Source: Thermoanaerobaculia bacterium (GTDB lineage Bacteria > Acidobacteriota > Thermoanaerobaculia > UBA5066). Taken from it: a stretch of 14,748 nucleotides of DNA. Below the pieces are notes generated by a model. That model was not told the DNA's origin. It saw nothing but the letters and a program-made list of their open reading frames with translations, and made no database searches. Positions within the stretch are counted from its first letter, which is position 1. Every line of letters starts with the position of its first letter. The translations under genes were made by a program, and so were the position numbers. This document shows, in pieces, positions 5,582-12,469 of the stretch. Location of the stretch: positions 1 through 14,748 of the forward strand of contig JAGOBQ010000042.1 in the NCBI GenBank assembly GCA_017999215.1. The letters run 5' to 3'.

Positions 5582-6496
5582 GTGAGCCGCGTCCTCTCCC
5601 TCCACGACGTCGTGAAGCACTACGGTTCGGTGAAGGCCGTCGACGGCGTCTCGTTCGAGGTGACCGCCGGCCGGATCACCGGGCTCCTCGGCCGGAACGG
5701 CGCCGGCAAGACGACGACGCTCCGGATGATCACGGGCGTCCTCCGGCCCGATCGCGGCCGCGTGGAGCTCTTCGGCGCGGCGGTCGAGGGGGCGCGCGAC
5801 CGGCTCGGCTACCTCCCGGAGGAGCGCGGCCTCTACCGGAAGATGCGCGTCCTCGACCACCTCCTCTTCCTCGCCGAGATCAAGGGGCGTCCTCCGGCCT
5901 CGATGAGGCCTGCCGCCGAGCGGTGGCTGAAGCGCTTCGAGCTGTGGGAGAAGAAGGACAGCAAGGTGGAGGAGCTCTCGAAGGGGAACCAGCAGAAGGT
6001 CCAGCTCGCGGGCGCGCTCCTCTTCGACCCGGAGCTCGTCGTCCTGGACGAGCCGGGCTCGGGCCTCGACCCGGTGAACGTCGTCCTCGTCCGGCGGCTC
6101 CTCCGCGAGCTGGCCGCGGAGGGGCGCGCCATCCTCCTCTCGACGCACCAGATGGGCGAGGCGGAGAAGCTCTGCGACGAGATCGTCCTCGTCCACGCCG
6201 GGAAGGTCGTCCGCTCGGGCCCGCTCGCCGAGGTGAAGGCGACGGGCGGGCGGGACGCCGTCCACCTGGAGTTCACGGGAGACGGCGCGTTCCTCGCGGA
6301 GCTCCCGATCGTCGCGTCGGCGCGGGTCGACACGAACCGCGCCGAGCTGAGGCTCGCGCCGGGCGCCGACACGCAGGAGCTCCTCGCGGCCGCGGCGGGA
6401 CGGCTGCGCGTCCTGCGGTTCGAGGTCGTCGCCCCCTCCCTCGAGGAGGTCTTCCTCGAGGCGGTCGGAGAGCCCTCGGCCGAGGAGGCGGCGTGA
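5582..6496 (+). CDS. ABC exporter ATP-binding protein, NatA/YhaQ type
   Basis: This 304-residue ATPase powers the membrane protein encoded next. Walker A is GRNGAGKTT (37-45). A GYLPEERGLY block follows near 78-87, where NatA-like members carry this in place of a plain Q-loop. The signature is LSKGNQQKVQ, Walker B is LVVLDEPGSGLDP, and the switch His is in LLSTHQMGEAEKLCDEI. After about residue 220 comes a C-terminal extension of the DUF4162 kind, ending LRFEVVAPSLEEVFLEAVG. The start is GTG at 5582 (MSRVLSLHDVVKHYG); the frame is open upstream but the family begins here. Its stop overlaps the permease start (GTGA), so the two are coupled. NatA-type systems export Na+ or other compounds; the substrate here is unknown. 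Confidence 0.9.
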   Translation: MSRVLSLHDVVKHYGSVKAVDGVSFEVTAGRITGLLGRNGAGKTTTLRMITGVLRPDRGRVELFGAAVEGARDRLGYLPEERGLYRKMRVLDHLLFLAEIKGRPPASMRPAAERWLKRFELWEKKDSKVEELSKGNQQKVQLAGALLFDPELVVLDEPGSGLDPVNVVLVRRLLRELAAEGRAILLSTHQMGEAEKLCDEIVLVHAGKVVRSGPLAEVKATGGRDAVHLEFTGDGAFLAELPIVASARVDTNRAELRLAPGADTQELLAAAAGRLRVLRFEVVAPSLEEVFLEAVGEPSAEEAA

Positions 6497-7818
6497 GGAA
6501 GCTCTGGGCCGTCCTGAAGCGCGAGTACCGCGAGACGGTGAAGAAGCCGTCGTTCCTGATCATGACCGTCCTCGCGCCGTTCCTGCTCGGGGCGCTCATG
6601 CTCGTCCCCGCGCTCCTGGCCTCGCGCGGGATGGGCGAGCGGCGGGTCGCGGTCCTGGACGGCACCGGGCGCCTCCGCGCCGCCGTCGAGGGGCTCGCGG
6701 GAGAGGCGCCGGCCGAGCGATCGGCCTTTGCCCGAGGCCGGGGCACGAACGTGCCGACCGGCCGGATCGTCCCCGAGTACGTCGACCTCTTCACCGTCGA
6801 CCCGAAGAACGCGGTAGGTCCCTACCTCGAGCGCCTTTCCCTCGAGCGGACGCCGAAGGAGCGGCGCCTCGACGGAGTCCTCCTCGTTCCGGCCGACGCC
6901 TTCGAGCGGCCTCTCACGCACCTCACCTACTTCAGCCGCTCCGCGGCCGACCTCCTCGCCCAGGACCGCCTCGGGCGCGCCGTGAACCGCGCCCTCCAGC
7001 GGGAGCGCCTCGCCGCGCGCGGCCTGCCGCCGGCGGAGCTGGAGCTGATCCTCGCGCCGTTGCCGGTCGAGACCGTCCAGGTGACGAAGTCGGGGCAGGA
7101 GCGCCGCGGCGGGGAGGGGAGCTTCGTCCTCGCGATGCTCTTCCTCGCCCTCCTTTTCATCCCCTCGCTCGTCTACGGGCAGGAGGTGATGCGGGGCGTC
7201 ATCCAGGAGAAGACGGACCGGGTCGTCGAGCTCCTCGTGTCTTCGATGACGCCGATGGAGCTCCTCTCCGGAAAGATCCTCGGGATGGCGGCGATCGGCC
7301 TGACGCAGATGGCCGTCTGGGTGACGATGGGGGGCGTCGTCGCCGCCGCCGGCCTCTCCGGGGCGCGCTCGGCCGGTTTCGACCTCTCCACCGTCCTCCG
7401 CCCCTCGATCGCGGTCTGGTTCGTCGTCTTCTTCCTCCTCTCCTACCTGGTGACGGTCGGCGTCTACGCCGCGGGCGGGGCGATCGTCAGCTCGGAGAAG
7501 GAGGCGCAGCAGGTCCTGACCCCGGTGATGATCGTCTTCCTCGTCCCGTGGTTCCTGATGATGCCGATCCTGACGAACCCCGACTCGACGCTCTCGGTCG
7601 TCCTCTCCCTCGTCCCGATCTACACGCCGATGACGATGTTCATCCGGCTCCTCGTCTCGGAGCCGCCGGCGTGGCAGGTCGCCCTCTCGCTCCTTCTCTC
7701 GGTCGCGACGATCGCGGGCCTGCTGAAGGCCTCGGCCAAGATCTTCCGGGCCGGACTCCTGGCCACCGGCAAGCGGCCGACGATCCCTGAGCTCTGGCGC
7801 TGGCTGAAGGAAGCGTAA
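6493..7818 (+). CDS. ABC-2 type exporter permease, NatB/YhaP type
   Basis: This 441-residue membrane protein pairs with the preceding ATPase. One transmembrane helix at about 20-45 (FLIMTVLAPFLLGALMLVPALL) is followed by a large extracytoplasmic domain (about 50-210), then a cluster of about five helices from residue 215 to 425. The block GQEVMRGVIQEKTDRVVELLVSSMTPMELLSGKILG, after the second helix, is the coupling segment characteristic of NatB/YhaP permeases. The GTG start overlaps the ATPase stop by 4 nt. The C-terminus ends in a short basic tail. The family is clear; transported substrate (Na+, drug or lipid) cannot be told. A hairpin 27 nt after the stop probably ends the transcript. Confidence 0.9.
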   Translation: MRKLWAVLKREYRETVKKPSFLIMTVLAPFLLGALMLVPALLASRGMGERRVAVLDGTGRLRAAVEGLAGEAPAERSAFARGRGTNVPTGRIVPEYVDLFTVDPKNAVGPYLERLSLERTPKERRLDGVLLVPADAFERPLTHLTYFSRSAADLLAQDRLGRAVNRALQRERLAARGLPPAELELILAPLPVETVQVTKSGQERRGGEGSFVLAMLFLALLFIPSLVYGQEVMRGVIQEKTDRVVELLVSSMTPMELLSGKILGMAAIGLTQMAVWVTMGGVVAAAGLSGARSAGFDLSTVLRPSIAVWFVVFFLLSYLVTVGVYAAGGAIVSSEKEAQQVLTPVMIVFLVPWFLMMPILTNPDSTLSVVLSLVPIYTPMTMFIRLLVSEPPAWQVALSLLLSVATIAGLLKASAKIFRAGLLATGKRPTIPELWRWLKEA

Positions 7819-7845
7819 GCGGAGCCGCAGCGGTCGCGTCGGGAA

Positions 7846-7865
7846 CCCCGACACGGTTGTCGGGG
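7846..7865 (+). terminator. Terminator-like hairpin after the ABC exporter operon
   Basis: CCCCGACA (7846-7853), loop CGGT, TGTCGGGG (7858-7865): a perfect 8-bp GC-rich stem 27 nt after the permease stop. No U-tract follows, so termination may be weak or of the type common in high-GC genomes that lack U-tails. Confidence 0.5.
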
Positions 7866-7915
7866 AATCCGGCACACACGGGGTCTTTCGCGCACCGACC
7901 AGCCCCGAGCAAGTT

Positions 7916-7946
7916 GCGTAAACATAATCATTCAAGTTGTTTACGC
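7916..7946. promoter_or_regulatory. Perfect 9-bp inverted repeat, probable operator of the respiratory operon
   Basis: GCGTAAACA (7916-7924) and TGTTTACGC (7938-7946) are exact reverse complements separated by 13 AT-rich bases. The half-site centres are 22 bp apart, about two helical turns, which suits a dimeric regulator. This is the most AT-rich spot in the window and lies 99 bp before the first gene of the operon. It does not match the FNR, CRP or CIRCE consensus. Confidence 0.6.
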
Positions 7947-7998
7947 TCGTCGCCTCGACGTCGACGGGCTTGGGCACGCCTCCTGCATTTCCCGTGTT

Positions 7999-8031
7999 GC
8001 GTCGACTTCCCAGCGAGGGAAATCCCGACGC
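7999..8031 (+). promoter_or_regulatory. Leader hairpin touching the Shine-Dalgarno of the first respiratory gene
   Basis: An outer stem GCGTCG (7999-8004) with CGACGC (8026-8031) encloses an inner stem TTCCC (8007-8011) with GGGAA (8017-8021). GAGGAGG (8032-8038) follows at once. The upstream CCTCCT (7979-7984) could pair with AGGAGG (8033-8038) as an alternative fold. This may tune translation; it matches no riboswitch class known to me. Confidence 0.4.
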
Positions 8032-8044
8032 GAGGAGGTTCCCC

Positions 8045-8284
8045 ATGCAGCCCACCGATACCGAGATCCTCTGGCTCAACCTGACGAACGCCGGACTCGG
8101 CCTCGCCACCCTGGGCGGGATCGTCGCTCTCGGCTGGGCGGCCGTCCGCGAGCTCCGCGAGCGCGCGAAGGGCCGCGTCGCCGTCCACGACCTCGACCCG
8201 CACGCCGCCTTCATCCCCGAGCTCGGCCTGACGATGGCCGACGGCGGCGAGAAGCTCGCAGAGAAGACCGAGGAGAAGAAGTAG
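8045..8284 (+). CDS. Small single-helix membrane protein, first gene of the Qrc-like operon
   Basis: This 79-residue protein starts at the ATG at 8045, with GAGGAGG 6-7 nt upstream. Residues about 13-33 are one transmembrane helix (LTNAGLGLATLGGIVALGWAA), followed by VRELRERAKGR, so by the positive-inside rule the charged C-terminal half faces the cytoplasm. The tail ends in a Glu/Lys run (EKLAEKTEEKK). No cofactor motif is visible. It is followed after 25 nt, with a small AGCCCCGGGGCT palindrome in between (8283-8294), by the Cys-rich GcvH-like gene. Its place suggests an anchor or assembly subunit for the cytoplasmic side of the complex. No family was recognised. Confidence 0.75.
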   Translation: MQPTDTEILWLNLTNAGLGLATLGGIVALGWAAVRELRERAKGRVAVHDLDPHAAFIPELGLTMADGGEKLAEKTEEKK

Positions 8285-8309
8285 CCCCGGGGCTGCGGAA
8301 GGCGAAGCC

Positions 8310-9257
8310 GTGCGTTGCCCCTTCCTTCGCGAGGCGCACGTCCAGTCGTGCCAGGCCTCCCCGATCCGCAAGCAGATCGTGCGGACGGGGAGCGCAACGG
8401 ACGAGCGCTGCGCGACGGCGGCCTGGCACGAGTGTTCCGTCGTCCGCGAGCTGAGCGAGGAGCACCCGAGCGCGAGCTCCTGTCCGTTCCGGACGGAGTC
8501 CCTCGCCCAGTACTGCTCCGCGGCGCCGGTGACGAAGCTGATCCCCTGGAGCGACCAGGCCTTCTCCCGATGCGGGAGCGAGGCCCACCGCTACTGCGAC
8601 CTCTACCTGGCGCTCGCGAAGACCTCGGCCCCCGCCGCGGCCCCCGAAGAGGCTCCGCCCCGGTCCGTCGACGCCGACGGCATCCCGGTCCCGCAGTGGC
8701 TCTGGTTCGCGCCGGGGCACACCTGGCTCTCGGTCGCCTCCGACGGCGTCTGCCACATCGGCGTCGACGCGTTCCTCGCGCGGACGCTGGGCGGCATCGA
8801 CCGGGTGCAGTTCGTCACGACGAAGGGGCTCGAGCGGCCGGCGGCGGTCCTCACCGTCCGCGACGTGGACGTCACCGTCTCCTTCCCGAACCCGGTCTTC
8901 ATCACCGCCGTCAACGGCGCGCTCCGCGCCGACCCGGCGCGCCTCGCGCGAGACCCTTACGGCCTCGGCTGGCTGTTCGAGGGGATCGTCCGCGACCGCT
9001 CCGCCGTTCCGAACGGCACCCCGCGGATCACCGACGGCCTCCTCCGCGGCGAGGCCGCGACCGCGTGGATGCGCCGCGAGACGCTGCGCCTGCGCGCGCT
9101 GGCCGAGGACGCCGCGGAGCGGATCTCCGGCGTGCGCCTCGCGGCCGACGGCGGGCTCCCCGAGCCGGCCCTCGTCCGGACCCTCCCGCACGCGGAGGCG
9201 CTCCGGCTCTCCCACCTTCTCCTCTCCCCCCCTCCCGACGAAGAGAGGTATTCGTGA
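8310..9257 (+). CDS. Cys-rich protein with duplicated four-Cys module fused to a GcvH-like domain lacking the lipoyl lysine
   Basis: This 315-residue protein has no signal peptide or membrane helix, so it is probably cytoplasmic. The GTG start at 8310 follows GGAAGG. Residues 1-100 are an internal duplication: CPFxxExxxxxC...SPxxK then C-x7-C (Cys 3, 14, 34, 42), repeated as CPFxxExxxxxC...APxxK then C-x7-C (Cys 58, 69, 88, 96). A Pro/Ala linker leads to a GcvH-like lipoyl fold from about 130: WFAPGHTWLSV, DGVCHIGVDAFLARTLG and PNPVFITAVN. Where H-protein has the lipoyl Lys, this protein has VRDVD (183-187), so it should not be lipoylated. An about 70-residue helical tail follows. The eight cysteines could hold two Fe-S clusters, metals or redox thiols. 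Its stop overlaps the cytochrome start (GTGA). Function unknown; a subunit of the respiratory complex is likely. Confidence 0.82.
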   Translation: MRCPFLREAHVQSCQASPIRKQIVRTGSATDERCATAAWHECSVVRELSEEHPSASSCPFRTESLAQYCSAAPVTKLIPWSDQAFSRCGSEAHRYCDLYLALAKTSAPAAAPEEAPPRSVDADGIPVPQWLWFAPGHTWLSVASDGVCHIGVDAFLARTLGGIDRVQFVTTKGLERPAAVLTVRDVDVTVSFPNPVFITAVNGALRADPARLARDPYGLGWLFEGIVRDRSAVPNGTPRITDGLLRGEAATAWMRRETLRLRALAEDAAERISGVRLAADGGLPEPALVRTLPHAEALRLSHLLLSPPPDEERYS

Positions 9258-9832
9258 AGCTACCGGCCCTCGTCTCCTTCACAGCCGGCCTCGTTCCCGC
9301 CCTGGCGGCGGGCTGGCTGCTCTTCCCGCGCCTCCTCTACAGGACGGAAGCGCAACCCCTCCCCTTCAACCACAAGGCCCACGCCGAGCAGGGGATGTCC
9401 TGCGGCGACTGCCACGCCGTCGCGGAGGACGGCCGCTTCGCCGGCATCCCGAAGACGGAGAGCTGCGCCGGGTGCCACGCCGAGAAGGGCGAGAACCCCG
9501 GGATCAGCGCCCTCGTCGAGCGCTACGTCGAGCCGGGCGCCGAGGTGCCGTGGCTCTCGAACGCGCGTCAGCCCGACAACGTCTACTTCCCGCACGCCTC
9601 GCACGTGACCGGGGAGAAGGTCGCCTGCGCGCGCTGCCACGGCCCGCACGGGGAGTCGACCGCCGTGCGTGACGTGGAGGTGAACCGACTCTCCGGCTAC
9701 CCCCGGGACATCTGGGGCCCATCGATCTCCCGCCTTCGGCGCGCGGAGTGGCAGGGGATGAAGATGTCCGACTGCATCGAGTGCCACCGCGCGGGCGGAC
9801 GCGAGAGCGCCTGCATCGACTGCCACAAGTGA
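9254..9832 (+). CDS. Membrane-anchored pentaheme c-type cytochrome, QrcA-like
   Basis: This 192-residue electron-transfer protein has an N-terminal uncleaved anchor (about residues 4-25) and a periplasmic domain with five CXXCH heme sites: 50-54, 71-75, 125-129, 174-178 and 187-191. Extra histidines (FNHKAH at 38-43, FPHASH at 112-117) can serve as axial ligands. The segments VERYVEPGAEVPWL, ARQPDNVYFPHASH, GYPRDIWGPSI and MKMSDCIECH are those of the multiheme subunit of quinone reductase complex Qrc, whose known form has six hemes; this one has five. The start is GTG, overlapping the upstream stop by 4 nt, with GAGAGG about 6 nt before. The MopB-like subunit gene follows after 10 nt. It probably exchanges electrons with a periplasmic cytochrome pool. 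Confidence 0.92.
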   Translation: MKLPALVSFTAGLVPALAAGWLLFPRLLYRTEAQPLPFNHKAHAEQGMSCGDCHAVAEDGRFAGIPKTESCAGCHAEKGENPGISALVERYVEPGAEVPWLSNARQPDNVYFPHASHVTGEKVACARCHGPHGESTAVRDVEVNRLSGYPRDIWGPSISRLRRAEWQGMKMSDCIECHRAGGRESACIDCHK

Positions 9833-9842
9833 GGAGGACGGC

Positions 9843-11708
9843 ATGAAGCTCGAAGTCTCCCGTCGTGACCTCCTCCTCGCCGGGACCGGCGCCGCCGCCG
9901 GGATCGTCCTGTCGCCGGTCCCCTGGAAGGCCCTCGACGACCTCTCGATCTGGACCCAGCGCCCCCCGACGCCGACGCCGCGCCCGGCCGGACCGCTCGC
10001 GTTCCGGTTCACGTCGTGCTCGCTCTGCCCCGCCGCCTGCGGGCTGAAGGCGCGCTCGTTCGGGCCGCAGCCCGTCGGCTTCTCCGGCGTCCCCGGCCAT
10101 CCGGCGAGCGACGGCGGCCTCTGCCCGCTCGGGCTCACGGGCCACCACCTCGCGAAGCACCCGCTCCGCGCCGTCGCCCCCGAGCGCGTCTCGGGCGGAA
10201 AGCGCGAGGTCCTCGACCGCGCCGCCGCCTCCGCCGCCCTCTCCGCAGCGATCGCCGCAGCGGCGAAGGACCCGAAGCGCTCGCTCCTCGTCGTCGACGG
10301 CCGCCCCGGCCGGAGCCTCTCGCGCACGTGGCGGGCCCTCGCCGCCGCGACGGGAGGCCGCTACGCCGTCCCCGCCTCTCCCTCTCCGGCCCTCGACGCC
10401 CTCGCGTCCCGGTTCGACGGCCCGCTCGCGCTGGGCGTCGATTACGCGAAGGCCCGCCGCGTCGTCTCCTTCGGCGCGCCGGTCCTGACCGACGCCGGGA
10501 CGCCCGGCCTCCTCGCGCGCCTCCGCGCCGAGAAGCGGCGCCTTCCTCTCGCAGAGCGGCTCGAGGTCGTCCACGTCGGGGCGACCCGGACGAAGAGCGC
10601 CGGCCTCGCCGACCGCTTCGTCCCGATCGCCCCCGGAACCGAGGCCGCGCTCGCGCTCGGCCTCGTCCACGTCCTCCTCGACGAGAAGCTCGCCGACGCG
10701 GCCTTCCTCGCCGCTCGGACGACCGGCCTCGCCGAGCTCGAGGCGCTCGCCGCCCGGTTCGCCCCGCCCCTCGTCGAGCAGAAGACGGGCGTTCCCGCGG
10801 GCGACGTCGTCGCGCTCGCGCGCGACCTCGCCCAGGCGCGTCCGTCCGTCGTCGTCGGCGGCGACCCGGCCACGCCGGTTTCCGCCGAGGCCGACGCGGC
10901 GATCGCCGCGTTGAACCTCGTCCTCGGCGCCCCGGCCGGCCCGCTCGTCGCGCGCCGCGCGGCGCCCGCGGAGCCGGACGGCGACGCGAGGCTCGCCGGC
11001 GTCACGGCGCTCGCCGAGGTCCCGGAGGGCTCCGTCGGCCTTCTCCTCCTCGACGGGACGGTCCCCGAGGGGCTCGTCCCCTGGGAGCGCCTCGAGAAGC
11101 TCCTCGCCGCCGGCGCCGTCGTCGCGAGCTTCTCGCCGTTCCGCGCCGGCCTCGGCGAGAAGGCGACGCTCCTCGTTCCCGGCCCGGCGCCGCTGGAAGA
11201 AGCGGTCGAGCTCGACGGCCCCGCCGACGCGCCGCTCGCGACGTTCGCCCTCGCCCCCGCCCTCCTCGCTCCGCCGAAGGGCGTCGTCCTCACCGAGGAG
11301 CTCCTCCGCGAGGCGGCGACCGCCGCCGGCCTGGAGCTGCCGGCGCCGTCGGCCGGCCGCGCCGCGGCGATCGTTGCGGCGAAGCGCGGGCAGCTCTTCG
11401 ACCCCTCCACGGCCGCGACGTCGCCGGTGTCCTCGCTCGCCGACGCCGCAGCCCTCGAGGCGGCCTTCGCGAACGGCGCCTGCTGGGTCGACGACCCGGC
11501 CCCCTCCCCCGCGGGGCGCTTCGCGCTCCTTCGCGACGGGGAGGCGCCGCGCCTCCTCGAGGCGGCCCTCGGCGCCCCCGGCCCCGAGCCGGTCCGGATC
11601 GCGGGCCTCCCGCGCACGGCCCTCGCCGCCGCCCCCACCTCCCCGCTCCTCACGAAGCTGACCCGCGAGACGGCGCTCTTCCCCGCGCCCTCCGCCGCGA
11701 AGGCGTGA
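9843..11708 (+). CDS. Tat-exported molybdopterin-oxidoreductase-family subunit, QrcB-like, probably without Mo cofactor
   Basis: This 621-residue protein has the twin-arginine motif SRRDLLLAG (6-14) and a hydrophobic stretch, so it is exported folded through Tat. A [4Fe-4S] motif C-x2-C-x3-C-x27-C uses Cys 59, 62, 66 and 94 (ending GGLCPLG), as in the MopB superfamily. The rest is Ala/Arg/Leu-rich, with MopB-like segments such as RTWRALAAATGG and SVVVGGD. It is shorter than catalytic family members (usually over 700) and I see no recognisable molydopterin-binding C-terminal domain, so it is probably a structural electron carrier as in Qrc or alternative complex III. AGGAGG lies 5-6 nt before the ATG. 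The four-cluster ferredoxin subunit follows after 2 nt. Confidence 0.85.
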   Translation: MKLEVSRRDLLLAGTGAAAGIVLSPVPWKALDDLSIWTQRPPTPTPRPAGPLAFRFTSCSLCPAACGLKARSFGPQPVGFSGVPGHPASDGGLCPLGLTGHHLAKHPLRAVAPERVSGGKREVLDRAAASAALSAAIAAAAKDPKRSLLVVDGRPGRSLSRTWRALAAATGGRYAVPASPSPALDALASRFDGPLALGVDYAKARRVVSFGAPVLTDAGTPGLLARLRAEKRRLPLAERLEVVHVGATRTKSAGLADRFVPIAPGTEAALALGLVHVLLDEKLADAAFLAARTTGLAELEALAARFAPPLVEQKTGVPAGDVVALARDLAQARPSVVVGGDPATPVSAEADAAIAALNLVLGAPAGPLVARRAAPAEPDGDARLAGVTALAEVPEGSVGLLLLDGTVPEGLVPWERLEKLLAAGAVVASFSPFRAGLGEKATLLVPGPAPLEEAVELDGPADAPLATFALAPALLAPPKGVVLTEELLREAATAAGLELPAPSAGRAAAIVAAKRGQLFDPSTAATSPVSSLADAAALEAAFANGACWVDDPAPSPAGRFALLRDGEAPRLLEAALGAPGPEPVRIAGLPRTALAAAPTSPLLTKLTRETALFPAPSAAKA

Positions 11709-11710
11709 CC

Positions 11711-12469
11711 ATGACCGCCACGAAGCAGACTTCCACCCTCCCGACCCACCGCTACACGCTCGTCGTCGACCTCGACCGCTGCACCGGCTGCGGCTCCTGC
11801 TCGACCGCGTGCGCCGTCGAGAACAACATCCCGCCGGCCACCGAACGCTCGAACGAGCGGACCGGCGTCGTCTGGCTGCGCGTCCACGACGTCACCACCG
11901 TCCACCCCTCCGGGCGCTCGACGTTCGTCCCGATCCCCTGCCAGCAGTGCGAAGAGCCCCCCTGCGTCGACGTCTGCCCCCAGCGCGCCGTCGAGTACGA
12001 CCCGCGCACGGGGATCGTCGGGCAGATCCCGGTCCGCTGCCTCGGCTGCCGCTACTGCATGGTCGCCTGCCCCTACCACACGCGCTCCTTCAACTGGTGG
12101 AGCCCCGAGTGGCCCGAGGGGATGAAGGCCTCCCTCAACCCCGAGGTCTCGATCCGCCAGCGGGGCGTCGTCGAGAAGTGCAACTTCTGCGTCCAGCGCC
12201 TCCAGGCGGCCCGCGCGAAGGCCTCCGCCGCCGGGCAGGCCGACATCGACCCGGCCGACTACGTCCCCGCCTGCGTCGAGGCGTGCCCCTCGCGGGCGCT
12301 CTCGTTCGGCGACGCGAAAGACCCGGACGGCGAGGTCGCGAAGCTCGCGAAGGACCCGGAGACGTTCCGGCTTCTCGCCTCTCTCGGAACCGGGCCGAAG
12401 GTCCTCTACCGCTCGGCGGACCCCGTCGTCCGCGAGCGCCTCTCCCGCACGGGGGTGACGCGTGGATGA
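11711..12469 (+). CDS. Ferredoxin-like subunit with four [4Fe-4S] clusters, QrcC/PsrB/NrfC-like
   Basis: This 252-residue iron-sulfur protein has four cysteine quartets: C24-x2-C-x2-C-x3-C34; C77-x2-C-x4-C-x3-C89; C110-x2-C-x2-C-x3-C120; and C157-x2-C160 with C188-x3-C192. All sixteen ligands are present, so no cluster is lost. It should wire electrons between the MopB-like subunit and the membrane quinone site. It has no signal peptide and, as in the family, would be carried out by the Tat-exported partner. The start is ATG 11711, two bases after the upstream stop, with AAGG 7 nt before; GTG 11705 is a possible alternative. Its end overlaps the membrane subunit gene by 8 nt. Confidence 0.93.
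   Translation: MTATKQTSTLPTHRYTLVVDLDRCTGCGSCSTACAVENNIPPATERSNERTGVVWLRVHDVTTVHPSGRSTFVPIPCQQCEEPPCVDVCPQRAVEYDPRTGIVGQIPVRCLGCRYCMVACPYHTRSFNWWSPEWPEGMKASLNPEVSIRQRGVVEKCNFCVQRLQAARAKASAAGQADIDPADYVPACVEACPSRALSFGDAKDPDGEVAKLAKDPETFRLLASLGTGPKVLYRSADPVVRERLSRTGVTRG

Larger units (their letters stand above)
7819..8044 (+). promoter_or_regulatory. 226-bp control region and leader of the respiratory operon
   Basis: No protein gene is visible here. From left to right it holds a terminator-like hairpin (7846-7865), an AT-rich 31-bp inverted repeat (7916-7946), a CCTCCT sequence (7979-7984) complementary to the downstream Shine-Dalgarno, and a hairpin (7999-8031) abutting that Shine-Dalgarno. 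No clear -35/-10 pair stands out; CATAAT at 7923-7928, inside the inverted repeat, is the best -10 candidate but lacks a good -35. Confidence 0.5.

Noticed and set aside
4759..6492. Plus-strand frame open for over 570 codons upstream of the ABC permease
   Set aside because: Its translation is Arg/Gly/Pro-rich nonsense over the CoA-ester lyase, lipoprotein and ATPase genes; the permease really begins at GTG 6493, coupled to the ATPase stop.
8315..9253. Upstream extension of the cytochrome frame
   Set aside because: It overlaps the Cys-rich GcvH-like gene in another frame and has Arg/Pro-rich content; the cytochrome has its own GTG start with a ribosome binding site and anchor helix.
11705..11707. 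GTG as start of the ferredoxin-like subunit
   Set aside because: It would overlap the previous stop neatly (GTGA), but the ATG at 11711 has AAGG at proper spacing, whereas the GTG does not. It cannot be fully excluded.
10442..12079. Long minus-strand frame of 545 codons
   Set aside because: It is antisense to the MopB-like and ferredoxin genes, is low-complexity Ala/Arg/Ser/Pro, and arises because GC-rich codons rarely give stops in other frames.
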